This document shows positions 50,410-59,510 of a stretch of DNA of 64,000 nucleotides, in pieces. Every line of letters begins with the position of its first letter. The stretch's first letter is position 1. Made by a program: the position numbers and the translations under genes. The DNA comes from Pseudomonas sp. DTU12.3. Its GTDB lineage: Bacteria > Pseudomonadota > Gammaproteobacteria > Pseudomonadales > Pseudomonadaceae. The stretch lies in contig NZ_CP027218.1 in the NCBI RefSeq assembly GCF_004124275.1, positions 3,971,501 to 4,035,500 of the forward strand. The letters run 5' to 3'. The notes beneath the pieces were generated by a model, which ran no database searches, was not told the DNA's origin, and saw only the letters and a program-made list of their open reading frames with translations.

Positions 50410-51078
50410 TCAGTTGGGTTGCAGGTGCAGTTGGCCGGTGCTGTCGATCTTGACGCTGATGTCGGTGTAACTCGCCAGCGTCGCGTGGCTCGTTTGCAGC
50501 GGGTGCTGATGCGTCGTGGTGATGATCATCAGCGGCGCGCCAGCAGCTTGCGCAGCCTGGATACCGACGGTGGCATCTTCGAAGATCAGACAATCACGCG
50601 GCTCAAGCCCCAAGCGTTTGGCCGCGAGAATATACCCGGCCGGATCAGGCTTACCCGCCTGCACATCCTCGGCAGTAATCATCACCGCTGGCGCCGGAAT
50701 GCCCGCCGCCGCCATCCGCCGCAACGCCAGATCCCGCGGCGCCGAGGTCACCATCGCCCAGCGATCTTTCGGCAGGCTATCGAGAAACGCCGCCGCACCG
50801 GGGATCTCGACGATGCCTTCAACGTCTTCGATCTCCGCCTCAGTGATGAACGCGGCTTGTGCCTCGGCGTCCACCCCCGGCAGGTTCAGACGATTGATGG
50901 TGTCGATGGCCCGTGCGCCATGAATGGTCGGCAAAAACTTTTCGACATCAACGCCATGGCGCACCGCCCAGGCAGACCAGATCCGCTCGGCGGCAGCAAT
51001 GGAGTTGAGGACAGTGCCGTCCATGTCGAACAGAAACGCGCCGAACGCGCGCGCAAAAACAGTTTCGTTAGCAGACAA
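50410..51078 (-). CDS. HAD-superfamily sugar phosphatase
   Basis: A 222-residue HAD hydrolase with nucleophile motif FLFDMDGTVLNS (first D nucleophile), motif II MVTSAP, lysine in AGKPDPAGY, and acidic motif IFEDATVG. It resembles the YfbT/sugar-phosphatase subgroup with a helical cap. A TTG at 51078 is taken as start because AGAGGA lies eight bases upstream and it begins just before the domain; no suitable ATG exists. The substrate is likely a sugar phosphate. Confidence 0.85.
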   Translation of the reverse strand: MSANETVFARAFGAFLFDMDGTVLNSIAAAERIWSAWAVRHGVDVEKFLPTIHGARAIDTINRLNLPGVDAEAQAAFITEAEIEDVEGIVEIPGAAAFLDSLPKDRWAMVTSAPRDLALRRMAAAGIPAPAVMITAEDVQAGKPDPAGYILAAKRLGLEPRDCLIFEDATVGIQAAQAAGAPLMIITTTHQHPLQTSHATLASYTDISVKIDSTGQLHLQPN

Positions 51079-51145
51079 AGGTTTGCATCCTCTGGCAAAA
51101 GACCGGGCCGGCAATGTAGCACTTGCCCGGCCGATCCACCCAGCG

Positions 51146-51559
51146 TCAGTGCAGGCGCGGGGCCTTGGATTTGAACGCACTCTCGACGCAATCGAGCAAC
51201 TGACCGATGGCCCACGGCTTTTTGATGAACGCCACCGAATGCTTGACCCCCGAGGTCTCGGGCGTTTCATAACCGGACATGACCATCACCGGTTTTTCCG
51301 GCCAGCGCTCGCCAACCAGGTTGGCCAGGTCGGCGCCATTCAAGGTGCCGGGCATGGTGATGTCAGTGAGCAGCAGCGCAACTTCCGGCGCGTGCTGCTC
51401 AAGATAAAGTGATGCGGCGTCGGCGCTGGTTTGCGGCTCGACCTTGAAACCTTCCTCCTGAAGAATTTCGCAGAGAAACTCCAGAATCAACGGATCATCT
51501 TCAACGACCAGAATCAACCCGCCAGGAAGGTGCGCGCTCGCCGTAGGTGTTGGGCACAT
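51146..51559 (-). CDS. Single-domain response regulator (receiver)
   Basis: A 137-residue protein made only of a receiver domain: VVEDDPLILEFLCEIL, phospho-acceptor D66 (LLLTDITMPGTLNG), MVMSGYE and KKPW. With no output domain it may act by protein contact or as a phosphate sink. No kinase gene is adjacent. Confidence 0.88.
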   Translation of the reverse strand: MCPTPTASAHLPGGLILVVEDDPLILEFLCEILQEEGFKVEPQTSADAASLYLEQHAPEVALLLTDITMPGTLNGADLANLVGERWPEKPVMVMSGYETPETSGVKHSVAFIKKPWAIGQLLDCVESAFKSKAPRLH

Positions 51560-51759
51560 GAACTGGCACTCCCGGTTTTTGCATTAACGATTTAGCGGCT
51601 TGAATCCGCTGCTTATCTGGTATGAGCAGTACGCCCTGCAGAAATTCATTTTTGATACAGGTCTTTTCCAAAAGGCTTTTTTGGCATTGCCGTGGCAAGC
51701 GTTCGCAACGGTCTATTTGTGGTTAAAATGCCGGCCCTTTTGCTTGCCGACCCTGACCG

Positions 51760-52701
51760 ATGAACCCTGAAGCCCTCGCCACCCTCTATGCCCATCTGCT
51801 GCCCGCGCTCGCGGCGGCGCCGAGCGAAACCCGTCGCCTGTTTCACGGGCGCGGACGTTGCTGGCCGGGGCTGGAGCAGTTGACCGTGGACTGGCTGCAA
51901 GGCGTGGTGCTGGTGTCGCTGTTCAAGGAACCGGCGCCTGAGCAACTGGAAAATCTCAAGGAATTGCTGCTGGACATCAGCACTTCGAATGAATGGCAGC
52001 AGTCTGGCGCACACACCTTGCTGATCCAGCATCGCTATCTGCCGCAGAGCACCGCCGAATGGCTGCTCGGTGACGAGATCGACGAAATGACCATCGTCGA
52101 GGGCGGTTTGCACTACCTCGTCGATCTGGGTCGCAAGCAGAATACCGGGCTGTTTCTCGACATGCGCTACGGCCGTGACTGGGTTCGTGAACAGGCCAAT
52201 GGCAAGCGCGTGCTGAATCTGTTCGCCTACACCTGCGGTTTTTCCGTGGCGGCCATCGAGGGTGGTGCCAACCACGTGGTCAATCTGGACATGTCACGCG
52301 CGGCGCTCAGCCGGGGCCGCGACAATCACCGCTTGAACGGCCACGACCTGAGCAAAGTCAGCTTCCTGGGGCATGACCTGTTCAAGTCCTGGGGCAAGGT
52401 GATCAACAGCGGCCCGTACGATCTGGTGATCATCGATCCACCGTCGTTCCAGAAAGGCAGTTTCCTGCTGACCAAGGATTACCAGCGCGTGCTGCGCCGC
52501 TTGCCGGAACTGCTGACCGCCGAGGGGACGGTGCTGGCGTGCATGAATGATCCGGCGTTCGGTTCGGCATTCCTGATTGATGGCGTGACCCAGGAGGCGC
52601 CGGAGTTGCGCTTTGAGCAGCGGCTGGAAAACCCACCGGAGTTTCCGGATATCGACCCGCAAAGCGGCCTCAAGGCCCTGGTCTTCCAACGCACAATATA
52701 A
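51760..52701 (+). CDS. Class I SAM-dependent methyltransferase (rRNA-type)
   Basis: A 313-residue enzyme of the PF10672-type family related to RlmI/RlmK rRNA methyltransferases. Seen: NTGLFLDMRYGRDWVREQANGKRVLNLFAYTCGFSVAAIEGGANHVVNLDMS (SAM motif I region) and DLVIIDPPSFQKGSF (motif IV DPPS). It lacks a PUA domain at the N-terminus. It probably methylates a base or residue in the translation apparatus. The opposite strand over its last 408 bp is also open, as the extension of the LuxR gene. Confidence 0.87.
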   Translation: MNPEALATLYAHLLPALAAAPSETRRLFHGRGRCWPGLEQLTVDWLQGVVLVSLFKEPAPEQLENLKELLLDISTSNEWQQSGAHTLLIQHRYLPQSTAEWLLGDEIDEMTIVEGGLHYLVDLGRKQNTGLFLDMRYGRDWVREQANGKRVLNLFAYTCGFSVAAIEGGANHVVNLDMSRAALSRGRDNHRLNGHDLSKVSFLGHDLFKSWGKVINSGPYDLVIIDPPSFQKGSFLLTKDYQRVLRRLPELLTAEGTVLACMNDPAFGSAFLIDGVTQEAPELRFEQRLENPPEFPDIDPQSGLKALVFQRTI

Positions 52702-53556
52702 AGGCAGCCCTGTAGGAGCTGCCGCAGGCTGCGATCTTTTGATGTTGTTTTTAAAAAAGACAAGATCAACAGATCGCAGCCTGCGGCAGCTCCTACACAG
52801 GCCTTGGAACAGTTCGCCATGCCCGGTGACGTTGAGCTTGTGATACAGGTTGCGCCGATGGACTTTGACGGTCTCCGGCGAAATGCCCATTTGCTGGGCC
52901 ATCGCCTTGCTGGAAAAGCCCCGCAGAATCAGCCGTGCCGTGTCGACTTCGCGCACTGTCAGCCGCGCATCGAAGCGATCCAGCAAGGTCGCCAGATCCC
53001 CCGCCACTCCTTCCGCCGCCGGCCCTTGCGGCGGCAACAACTGCACATGTCGGCGCATCGCCGCCAACACCCAATCGCGCACGCACAGCAAGCGGCCTTG
53101 CTCGGCCATCGCGAACGTCGTCGAGCGTCCCAGTGACAAACCGAGCACGCCGCCCTCAACGTTGATCATGAACTGCAACTCGTCTTCGCCCACCACCGAA
53201 CGGAAGTAGCTCAGGTAATACTCGCTGTGCAGAAACTGGTCCGGCGCCACGCTGGCGAGGCTGTGCAAGCCATCGGCAATGCCGGTGGACGCGCTCTGAT
53301 AGAACGGGTCGAGCAGGTACATCCCGGCCGTGTAGCTGGCCAATTCTTCCTGCTCGTCGGATCGGCCTTTGCTGTCGAAGTCGATCAGCAATTGTGGCGC
53401 CTGCCCCGCTTTCATCAGCGCCACCAGTGCGTTATCCAGCGGCACCAGCAAGCGCAAGGTGTCGACCAGCGCCCGCCAGAAACCCTCCTGCCCGACGCCG
53501 GCAAATACCCGCGCGAGACTTTGATGCACCGGCATTTCCTGCAACAACGCGTCCAC
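52294..53556 (-). CDS. LuxR-type regulator running through a REPIN
   Basis: Residues 1 to about 252 form a LuxR-type regulator: a sensor-like N-terminus (VPLDNALVALMKAGQAPQLLIDF, YYLSYFRSVVGEDELQFMINVEGG) and a C-terminal helix-turn-helix LTVREVDTARLILRGFSSKAMAQQMGISPETVKVHRRNLYHKLNVTGHGELFQ. At 52798 the REPIN begins and the frame continues, giving CRSCRRLRSVDL, then KRSQPAAAPTG, then about 125 residues antisense to the methyltransferase, to a stop at 52294 (420 residues in all). The usual end a few residues after ELF is lost. It is divergent from a polyamine-binding-protein gene, which it may control. Confidence 0.75.
   Translation of the reverse strand: MDALLQEMPVHQSLARVFAGVGQEGFWRALVDTLRLLVPLDNALVALMKAGQAPQLLIDFDSKGRSDEQEELASYTAGMYLLDPFYQSASTGIADGLHSLASVAPDQFLHSEYYLSYFRSVVGEDELQFMINVEGGVLGLSLGRSTTFAMAEQGRLLCVRDWVLAAMRRHVQLLPPQGPAAEGVAGDLATLLDRFDARLTVREVDTARLILRGFSSKAMAQQMGISPETVKVHRRNLYHKLNVTGHGELFQGLCRSCRRLRSVDLVFFKNNIKRSQPAAAPTGLPLYCALEDQGLEAALRVDIRKLRWVFQPLLKAQLRRLLGHAINQECRTERRIIHARQHRPLGGQQFRQAAQHALVILGQQETAFLERRWIDDHQIVRAAVDHLAPGLEQVMPQEADFAQVVAVQAVIVAAPAERRA
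52711..52798. repeat. REPIN that removed the stop codon of a LuxR gene
   Basis: Inverted GTAGGAGCTGCCGCAGGC arms (one with AACAGATC for AAAGATC). On the minus strand both arms are in frame with the upstream LuxR gene and contain no stop. Confidence 0.9.
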
Positions 53557-53666
53557 GCACTACCCCTTTTGAGTAACCCATGATGGGAATGGGTCCGGCG
53601 CGACCGGCCCGATAGGCTGACCACTCCTGTTCATCACCGGCCTGCACAGGCCTGGAGTGCCGCATC

Positions 53667-54782
53667 ATGCGTCGTCACCGTGGCTATATCAACCTGGGCA
53701 TCAACCTCGGCCTACTCGCCAGTATTGGCGCCGCCGCGACCGTCATGGCCGGCGATGCGCCGAGCGTGCACGTCTACAATTGGTACGACTACATCGGCCC
53801 GACCACCCTCCACGATTTTCAGCGCGACAGTGGCATTCAACCGGTCTACGACACCTTCGACAGCGCCGAAGTACTCGAAGGCAAATTGATGACCAGCCAC
53901 AGCGGCTATGACGTGGTGGTGGCGAGCAATTTCAGCCTGCCGACGCTGATCAAGGCCGGCGCCCTCGCCCCGCTGCCCCGGGCGCAGTTGTCGGGCTGGA
54001 ACAACCTCGATAGCGATCTGCTGAAAAAACTCGCCAACAATGATCCCGGCAATCAATACGCGGTGCCGTATCTGTGGGGCACCAACGGCATCGGCTACAA
54101 CGTCGACAAGGTTCGCGCTGCGCTCGGCGAGAGGGCGCCGGTGGATTCGTGGGACCTGGTGTTCAACGAAGACAACCTCGCCAAGCTCGGCCAGTGCGGC
54201 GTGGCGATGCTCGATTCGCCGTCGGAAATGCTCCCGGTCGCTCTGCACTATCTCGGTTTGCCACCGAACAGCACCGATCCCGAAGACTATAAAAAAGCCG
54301 AGGCGCTGCTGCTGAAACTGCGCCCGCACATTGCCTACTTCAACTCGTCGAAGTTCATCAGCGATCTGTCCAACGGCAACATCTGCGTGGCGGTCGGCTG
54401 GTCCGGCGCCATGCTCGAAGCCAAGACCAATGCCGAGCAGGCCAACAACGGCGTGAAGATCGCCTACAGCCTGCCGAAGGAAGGCGCGCCGGTGTGGTTC
54501 GACACGCTGGTGCTGCTCAAGGACGCGCCGAACCCGACCCAGGGCCTGGCCTTTATCGACTACCTGCTGCGCCCCGAAGTGATTGCGCCGGTCAGCGATC
54601 ACCTGTCGTACCCGAACGGCAATCGTGCGGCGACGCCGCTGGTGGCCGAAGCCACCCGCGACAATCCGGCGGTGTACCCCTCCGCCAAGGCGATGTCCAC
54701 GCTGTACACCCTCGAACCGCTGCCCAAAGCCACCGAACGCGTACGGACGCGGGTGTGGAGCAAGGTCAAGAACGGCCAGTAA
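53667..54782 (+). CDS. Polyamine ABC transporter substrate-binding protein (PotF/Spu type)
   Basis: A 371-residue periplasmic protein. The signal peptide covers about residues 1-28. The mature start SVHVYNWYDYIGPTTLHDFQRDSGIQPVYDTFDSAEVLEGKL is typical of putrescine/spermidine-binding proteins. Further family motifs are VPYLWGTNGIGYNVDKV and GNICVAVGWSGAMLEAK, both part of the polyamine pocket. No permease or ATPase follows, so it may serve a transporter encoded elsewhere. Confidence 0.9.
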   Translation: MRRHRGYINLGINLGLLASIGAAATVMAGDAPSVHVYNWYDYIGPTTLHDFQRDSGIQPVYDTFDSAEVLEGKLMTSHSGYDVVVASNFSLPTLIKAGALAPLPRAQLSGWNNLDSDLLKKLANNDPGNQYAVPYLWGTNGIGYNVDKVRAALGERAPVDSWDLVFNEDNLAKLGQCGVAMLDSPSEMLPVALHYLGLPPNSTDPEDYKKAEALLLKLRPHIAYFNSSKFISDLSNGNICVAVGWSGAMLEAKTNAEQANNGVKIAYSLPKEGAPVWFDTLVLLKDAPNPTQGLAFIDYLLRPEVIAPVSDHLSYPNGNRAATPLVAEATRDNPAVYPSAKAMSTLYTLEPLPKATERVRTRVWSKVKNGQ

Positions 54783-54808
54783 CGCCACCCGCAGACAACA
54801 CAAAACCC

Positions 54809-54900
54809 TGTGGGAGCGTGGCTTGCCCGCGATGACGGTGTGTCAGGCGACACATGCATTGGCTGAACGGACGCCATCGCGGGCAAGCCTCGCTCCCACA
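54809..54900. repeat. REPIN, GTGGGAGCGTGGCTTGCCCGCGA type
   Basis: An inverted pair with a loop of about 45 bp containing TGTCAGGCGACA; the arms carry the GCGTGGCTTGCCCGCG variant. Confidence 0.9.
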
Positions 54901-54956
54901 GGGTTTTGTGTTCAGCCCCGCTCATTCATTTCTGCCCTTTTATAGAGAGACAAATC

Positions 54957-56072
54957 ATGAAACCCCGTGCCCGTGACCTCAATATCCGCATCGGCCAGAT
55001 GCTGCCCGGCCCGCTCAATGCGATCACCGATGTGCCCGGCGTGCGCGTCGGCCATAGCAATGTGCGTGGCCGCAGCAGCGCCGGGCGCGATATCTGCACC
55101 GGCGTCACCGTGATCGAACCGCGCCGTGGTTCAACCAATCAGCAACCGTGTTTCGCCGGCGTGCATGTGCTCAACGGTAACGGTGACGCCACCGGACTCG
55201 AGTGGATTCGTGAAGCCGGTTTGCTCACCAGCCCGATCGCTTTCACCAATACCCACAGCCTCGGCGTGGTGCGCGATGCACTGGTGGCGCTGGACCGTGA
55301 GCAGCAACCGGACGATGGTCGCCTCTACTGGAACATGCCGGTGGTGCTGGAAACTTTCGACGGTCTGCTCAACGACATCAACGGTTTTCATGTCCAGCCC
55401 GCGCATGTCGCCGAAGCCCTGAGCAACGCGGTCGACGGCGCGGTAGAGGAAGGCGCGGTCGGTGGTGGCAGCGGCATGATCTGCCATGAATTCAAGGGTG
55501 GCATCGGCACCGCGTCGCGCCGTTTGAGCAGCGCTCAGGGCGGTTGGACGGTGGGCGCAATCGTCCAGGCGAATCACGGCATTCGCAGCGAATTGCGCGT
55601 CGATGGTTATCCGGTCGGACGCTATATGGAGCAGAAGGACTCGCCGTTTTTGCGCGCATCGTTACCGCATCCGGGCATGGGTTCGATTGTCGTCTGCCTG
55701 GCCACCGATGCGCCGCTGTTGCCGCATCAATGCACGCGTCTGGCGCAGCGCGCGAGCCTCGGACTGGCGCGTACCGGGGGCGGCAACGAGGACCACAGCG
55801 GCGATATTTTCATCGCATTCGCCACGGGTAATCAGGTGCCGCCCGCCGCTTATGAAGGCAAAGGCGCGCCGACCTGCGAGGGCTTGCGCATGGTCAACAA
55901 CGACCACATCAGCGAGCTGTTTCTGGCGGCGACCGAGGCGGTTGAAGAAGCGATCATCAATGCCTTGCTGGCCAGTGAAAGCACCGCAGGCAACGGGCAT
56001 TCGGTGCCGGGGCTGGATGCGCAAACGCTGCTTGCCGCACTGGACAAGGCTGGCTGGCCGGGCTCGCGCTAA
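54957..56072 (+). CDS. P1-family (S58, DmpA-type) aminopeptidase
   Basis: A 371-residue N-terminal-nucleophile hydrolase. Seen: ITDVPGVRVGHSNV, GVHVLNGNGDATGLEWI, TNTHSLGVVRDAL, GAVGGGSGMICHEFKGGIGTASR, and the self-cleavage site at G242-S243 (HPGMGSIVVCLATDAPL). Cleavage there would create the nucleophilic Ser as in DmpA (Ser250). These enzymes release N-terminal residues, in some cases D-amino acids or beta-peptides. The ATG at 54957 begins MKPRARDLNIRIG. It follows the polyamine-binding gene, and the link is unclear. Confidence 0.9.
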   Translation: MKPRARDLNIRIGQMLPGPLNAITDVPGVRVGHSNVRGRSSAGRDICTGVTVIEPRRGSTNQQPCFAGVHVLNGNGDATGLEWIREAGLLTSPIAFTNTHSLGVVRDALVALDREQQPDDGRLYWNMPVVLETFDGLLNDINGFHVQPAHVAEALSNAVDGAVEEGAVGGGSGMICHEFKGGIGTASRRLSSAQGGWTVGAIVQANHGIRSELRVDGYPVGRYMEQKDSPFLRASLPHPGMGSIVVCLATDAPLLPHQCTRLAQRASLGLARTGGGNEDHSGDIFIAFATGNQVPPAAYEGKGAPTCEGLRMVNNDHISELFLAATEAVEEAIINALLASESTAGNGHSVPGLDAQTLLAALDKAGWPGSR

Positions 56073-56102
56073 ACCCTGCCTGCCTCAATTACCTCAATTG
56101 AA

Positions 56103-56199
56103 CTGTAGGAGCTGACGAGTGAAACGAGGCTGCGATCTTTTGATCTTGAAAAACAACATCAAAAGATCGCAGCCTCGTTTCACTCGTCAGCCCCTACAG
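56103..56199. repeat. REPIN, long-stem variant on both arms
   Basis: Both arms have the GACGAGTGAAACGAGGCTGC core. The arms are nearly perfect complements. Confidence 0.9.
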
Positions 56200-56245
56200 G
56201 GGTATGTATGAATAGGGGGGAAATGGCTTTTTTTGGGTGCGCGGA

Positions 56246-56932
56246 TCAGTGCACAGTCAGGCGCTGGCGAACGAATTCTTCGGCGTGGCGCGTGGTCTGA
56301 TCGAGATGCCGATCGCGCTGTTTCTCGGCATCGAGCATGGCGCGCTTGCCGTTTTTTTGCAGCAGATAGGTGTGAATCTGCTGCACTTCCAGCGAACGGT
56401 AGATCGGCGTGGTGTCGATAAAACCGCGCAAGCCGTTACTGCGGTAATGCCGGGTGCTCATCAGCACCTGCGTCTCGCGCGAGCCGATCACTTCGAAGCC
56501 CATCGCTTCGAAATACGGCACTTTGCCGACCGTGCAGGCCAGTTCGGCATGCGGATAGCGCCCGACCATTTCGCTGATCAGCGCCCGCGCCACGCCCTGA
56601 CGCCGATGCCCTTCGCGCACCGCCATGTAGGCAACGCTGCACGCCTCCCAATCGCCCTGCACTGGCAGGTACAAGAGGAAACCGGTGACCTGTTCCGGGT
56701 CTTCCTCAGCCGTGGCAATCAGCAATTCCACCTCAGTGCCTTTCTCGCCATTCAGCGCTTCCAGATACAGATGCACCTCATAGCCGACCGCGTATTGATA
56801 GACGTTGTACAGCAGATTGCTCGGGCCGAGACCGACCGCGCTGATGTCGGTCAGGTAATCGACGACCATTTGCAGAATCTGGCTGTTGACGCCTTCGGGG
56901 CATGGGGATTTGAAGTGGGTGACGCGTGGCAT
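56246..56932 (-). CDS. GNAT-family N-acetyltransferase
   Basis: A 228-residue protein with the acetyl-CoA motif VREGHRRQGVARALISEMV (Q/RxxGxA) and flanking beta strands (EACSVAYMAV, ELACTVGKVPYFEAMGFEVIGSRE). An extra C-terminal helical region, rich in charged residues (NGKRAMLDAEKQRDRHLDQTTRHAEEF), is unusual for the family. The substrate is unknown. Confidence 0.87.
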   Translation of the reverse strand: MPRVTHFKSPCPEGVNSQILQMVVDYLTDISAVGLGPSNLLYNVYQYAVGYEVHLYLEALNGEKGTEVELLIATAEEDPEQVTGFLLYLPVQGDWEACSVAYMAVREGHRRQGVARALISEMVGRYPHAELACTVGKVPYFEAMGFEVIGSRETQVLMSTRHYRSNGLRGFIDTTPIYRSLEVQQIHTYLLQKNGKRAMLDAEKQRDRHLDQTTRHAEEFVRQRLTVH

Positions 56933-57186
56933 GGTGGGTGAGCTCCGACGGAAAACCGCGACATCATACCTTGTGGGTCAGCTGAGCTTGTAACTGTGGT
57001 GACGGGACCAGCGTTTGCTCACGAATAACCGAGGGTTTTTAGTTCAAACCGCCCGGCATAAAACCCAAATCACACGCACTGCGTCCCTGACAAAAATTTC
57101 ATCCGCGCCAGACGCGATCTTTCGCCAATACAGCGTCCAATTGCTCAGCTGCGTTGACTTTTCGACGCAGGCCTCGAGGAGTTGTC

Positions 57187-57510
57187 ATGAGCGTGTTGCG
57201 TTCCCTGTCAAAATGGCGGAAATCCCTGTTGCTGGTGCCGTTGACACTTGCCGCGCTGAGCAGCGCGCCGGTGTTTGCGCAACCAGTGGTGATCGTCCAG
57301 CAAGCCCCGCCGCCAATGCGCATGGAAGTGATGCCCGGCGCGCGTCCCGGTTATGTCTGGGATCAGGGCCATTGGCGCTGGCAAGGACGCGGTTATGTGT
57401 GGATGCCCGGACACTGGCAACCGGTGCGCTATGGCGCCCGCTGGAAACCGGGCCACTGGCAGGCTCGCGGGCCGAACTGGTTCTGGATCGAAGGGCATTG
57501 GGTGCGTTGA
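57187..57510 (+). CDS. YXWGXW repeat-containing secreted protein
   Basis: A 107-residue protein with a signal peptide ending near PVFA. Motifs GYVWDQGHWRWQGRGYVWMPGHW, WKPGHW and WIEGHWVR are the Tyr/Trp-Gly-Trp repeats (PF12779-type) of unknown function. GAGGAG is 6 bases before the ATG at 57187. It is followed by a second, shorter member. Confidence 0.87.
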   Translation: MSVLRSLSKWRKSLLLVPLTLAALSSAPVFAQPVVIVQQAPPPMRMEVMPGARPGYVWDQGHWRWQGRGYVWMPGHWQPVRYGARWKPGHWQARGPNWFWIEGHWVR

Positions 57511-57552
57511 TTTGCCCCAGCGCCTGCTCACCTCATCTGCTGGGAAATCCCT

Positions 57553-57765
57553 ATGTCGAAAAATCTGAAAACACTGCTAGGCGCCACGCTGGTGGCAATC
57601 ACCCTGTCCGGTTGCGTCGTCGCGCCGGCCCGCCCACACCGGCCTCCGCCACCCGTGGAAGTGGTAACGGTGATGCCGGCGCCGGGTTATCACTGGATCG
57701 GCGGCCACTATCGTTGGGCCGGTAATCAGTGGCGTTGGGTGCCGGGGCACTGGCGCGCGTATTGA
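57553..57765 (+). CDS. YXWGXW repeat lipoprotein
   Basis: A 70-residue lipoprotein: lipobox LSGC at residues 18-21, then a Pro-rich linker (RPHRPPPPVE) and YHWIGGHYRWAGNQWRWVPGHWR. It is the second member of the pair and probably co-transcribed, since it starts 42 bp after the first. Confidence 0.87.
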   Translation: MSKNLKTLLGATLVAITLSGCVVAPARPHRPPPPVEVVTVMPAPGYHWIGGHYRWAGNQWRWVPGHWRAY

Positions 57766-57780
57766 TGGGCGCGCGTGGCG

Positions 57781-58338
57781 TCACTGTTGTGGCGCCACCA
57801 CCTTGAACTTGATCGCGATGTCCTTGGACACCACGGTGTCCGCCCACTCCCCCGCGCCGAGACCGAACTCGTCGCGTTTAAGCAACAGTTCGCCGTCGAA
57901 GATGCCGATCGCGTTGTCCGGTTTCAATTCCACCGGCACCTGCACCTCGCGGGTAATGCCTTTGAGGGTCAGTTGGCCGGCAATCAGGTAGCGGTTTTGC
58001 GCGACCTCGGTGAAGTGGCTCGATTCGAACACGGCCACGGGGAATTTCTCCGTGTCGAACCACGCCGGTTTCACCAGTTCGGTATTGGCATCCTCGCTAC
58101 CGGCATCGATGCTCGCCAGATCGATGTGCAAGGTGGTGTGGGCGCGGTCGAGATGCTCGCTGTCAAAATCCAGCGTCGCCTCGAACTTGCCGAAGGTGCC
58201 GTACATCCGCGAACCCATCTGGTTGTAGGTGAAGCTGATCTGACTGGCGTGGGTGTTGACCCGTGTGTATTCGACGGCTTGCGCAGCGGGAATGGCGCAC
58301 AGGACAAACGCAGCGGCCAGCAGCAATCGCAACGACAT
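57781..58338 (-). CDS. YceI-family periplasmic lipid-binding protein
   Basis: A 185-residue lipocalin-like protein with a signal peptide (MSLRLLLAAAFVLCAIPAAQ then A). The mature part has VNTHASQISFTYNQMGSRMYGTFGKFEATLDFD, FPVAVFESSHF, and GQLTLKGITREV, typical of YceI barrels that bind polyisoprenoids. The C-terminus is FKVVAPQQ. It converges on the YXWGXW genes. Confidence 0.92.
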   Translation of the reverse strand: MSLRLLLAAAFVLCAIPAAQAVEYTRVNTHASQISFTYNQMGSRMYGTFGKFEATLDFDSEHLDRAHTTLHIDLASIDAGSEDANTELVKPAWFDTEKFPVAVFESSHFTEVAQNRYLIAGQLTLKGITREVQVPVELKPDNAIGIFDGELLLKRDEFGLGAGEWADTVVSKDIAIKFKVVAPQQ

Positions 58339-58432
58339 GGGATTCTCCGGGCAGCGCTAGACGTCATGGGCCTCGATTGACTTAAGCAAACATCCACCGG
58401 TTACGCCAGTTGCCACCGTGGCGCGCCTGGGA

Positions 58433-59431
58433 TCAGACCAGCGCTTCAGCGCTGCGCGTTTCAGTTGCTCCCGCTCGCACGCCTGCCCGAAGCCGATGGC
58501 GCAATTTCAACGCCGGCCGTTCGATGCAGTAGTAAGTCAGGTAGCTGAACGAAAAGGCGACCAGCAACACGCCCAGAATGATTGCGGCGTCGTACGTGCC
58601 CGACCAGAAACCGTGCAGCGCGTAAATCAGCACAAAGTGATTGAGAAACACGCCATAACTGAGGTTGCCGAGAAACTCGTCGACCCGGTGATACTTGAGC
58701 CGGCTCAGCCAATACACCGCTGGAATTCCCAATGCGGTGCCCAACGTCACCTCGGCGTTGTAGGGCTGACGCTCGATCACGCCCGCCATGATCGCCGCGA
58801 ACAGCAACCCTGCGCCGATCGTTGTCGCGGCCACCACTACCCGTCCTCTGCTGTTGGCTTTGTACAGATAGCTGCCGCACAGAAACATGAACAGAACGCC
58901 CGGCAACAAGCGATAGCCGTAGTAATCGGTGTTGATGTAGCCGAAACACGCCAGCACAAATACGCCGACAGACAAGGCGAACGCCGCGCCGCGCCACTTG
59001 AAGATAAGCAGAAAGGGAATCACCAGGTAAAAACACATCTCCAGCCCCAGCGACCACGCGGGCGGCAGAATCCACAGGCTCGAAACCCCGAACATATAGA
59101 AACCCAGCGGCACCATGGACAGGCTCGCGGCCACGCGCGGCACCGTCAGTTCGAGGTCAGGCGCCGAACCGGGCATCAGCACGTGCACGACGATGCACGA
59201 CGCAATGAAGTAGAACAAAAACTGCGGATACAGGCGCAAGGCCCGGTCCAGATAGAACGAGGCGATTTTACCGGTCGAGCTGTAGTTACGCTCGATCAGC
59301 GAAGTCATGACGAAACCGCTGATGATCAGAAAGGAAATCACCGCCACCACACCGGGATTGAGCCCGGCGAACGTTACGCCCATATGCGAAACGGCAACCA
59401 GCACCGCCAACAGCAGTCGAAAAGCCCCCAT
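58433..59431 (-). CDS. Acyltransferase-3 family membrane protein
   Basis: A 332-residue protein with about ten membrane segments, similar to OafA/NolL-type O-acyltransferases: RLLLAVLVAVSHMG near the N-terminus (the H of the catalytic pair), ISGFVMTSLIERNY and LYPQFLFYF. Such proteins transfer acyl groups to surface or exported polysaccharides. It stands alone, so the acceptor cannot be named. Confidence 0.87.
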   Translation of the reverse strand: MGAFRLLLAVLVAVSHMGVTFAGLNPGVVAVISFLIISGFVMTSLIERNYSSTGKIASFYLDRALRLYPQFLFYFIASCIVVHVLMPGSAPDLELTVPRVAASLSMVPLGFYMFGVSSLWILPPAWSLGLEMCFYLVIPFLLIFKWRGAAFALSVGVFVLACFGYINTDYYGYRLLPGVLFMFLCGSYLYKANSRGRVVVAATTIGAGLLFAAIMAGVIERQPYNAEVTLGTALGIPAVYWLSRLKYHRVDEFLGNLSYGVFLNHFVLIYALHGFWSGTYDAAIILGVLLVAFSFSYLTYYCIERPALKLRHRLRAGVRAGATETRSAEALV

Positions 59432-59510
59432 TTACACCCTCAAACGTCCTTATCGTTATGGCGCGTAACCTACGATGCTTTCTCCCCGGACAACAGCAAA
59501 ATATCCATCC

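Noticed and set aside
50886..51270. N-terminal extension of the HAD phosphatase to an ATG at 51270
   Set aside because: The extension is antisense to the receiver-protein gene and Arg/Ser-rich; a TTG with a good ribosome-binding site at 51078 fits the family.
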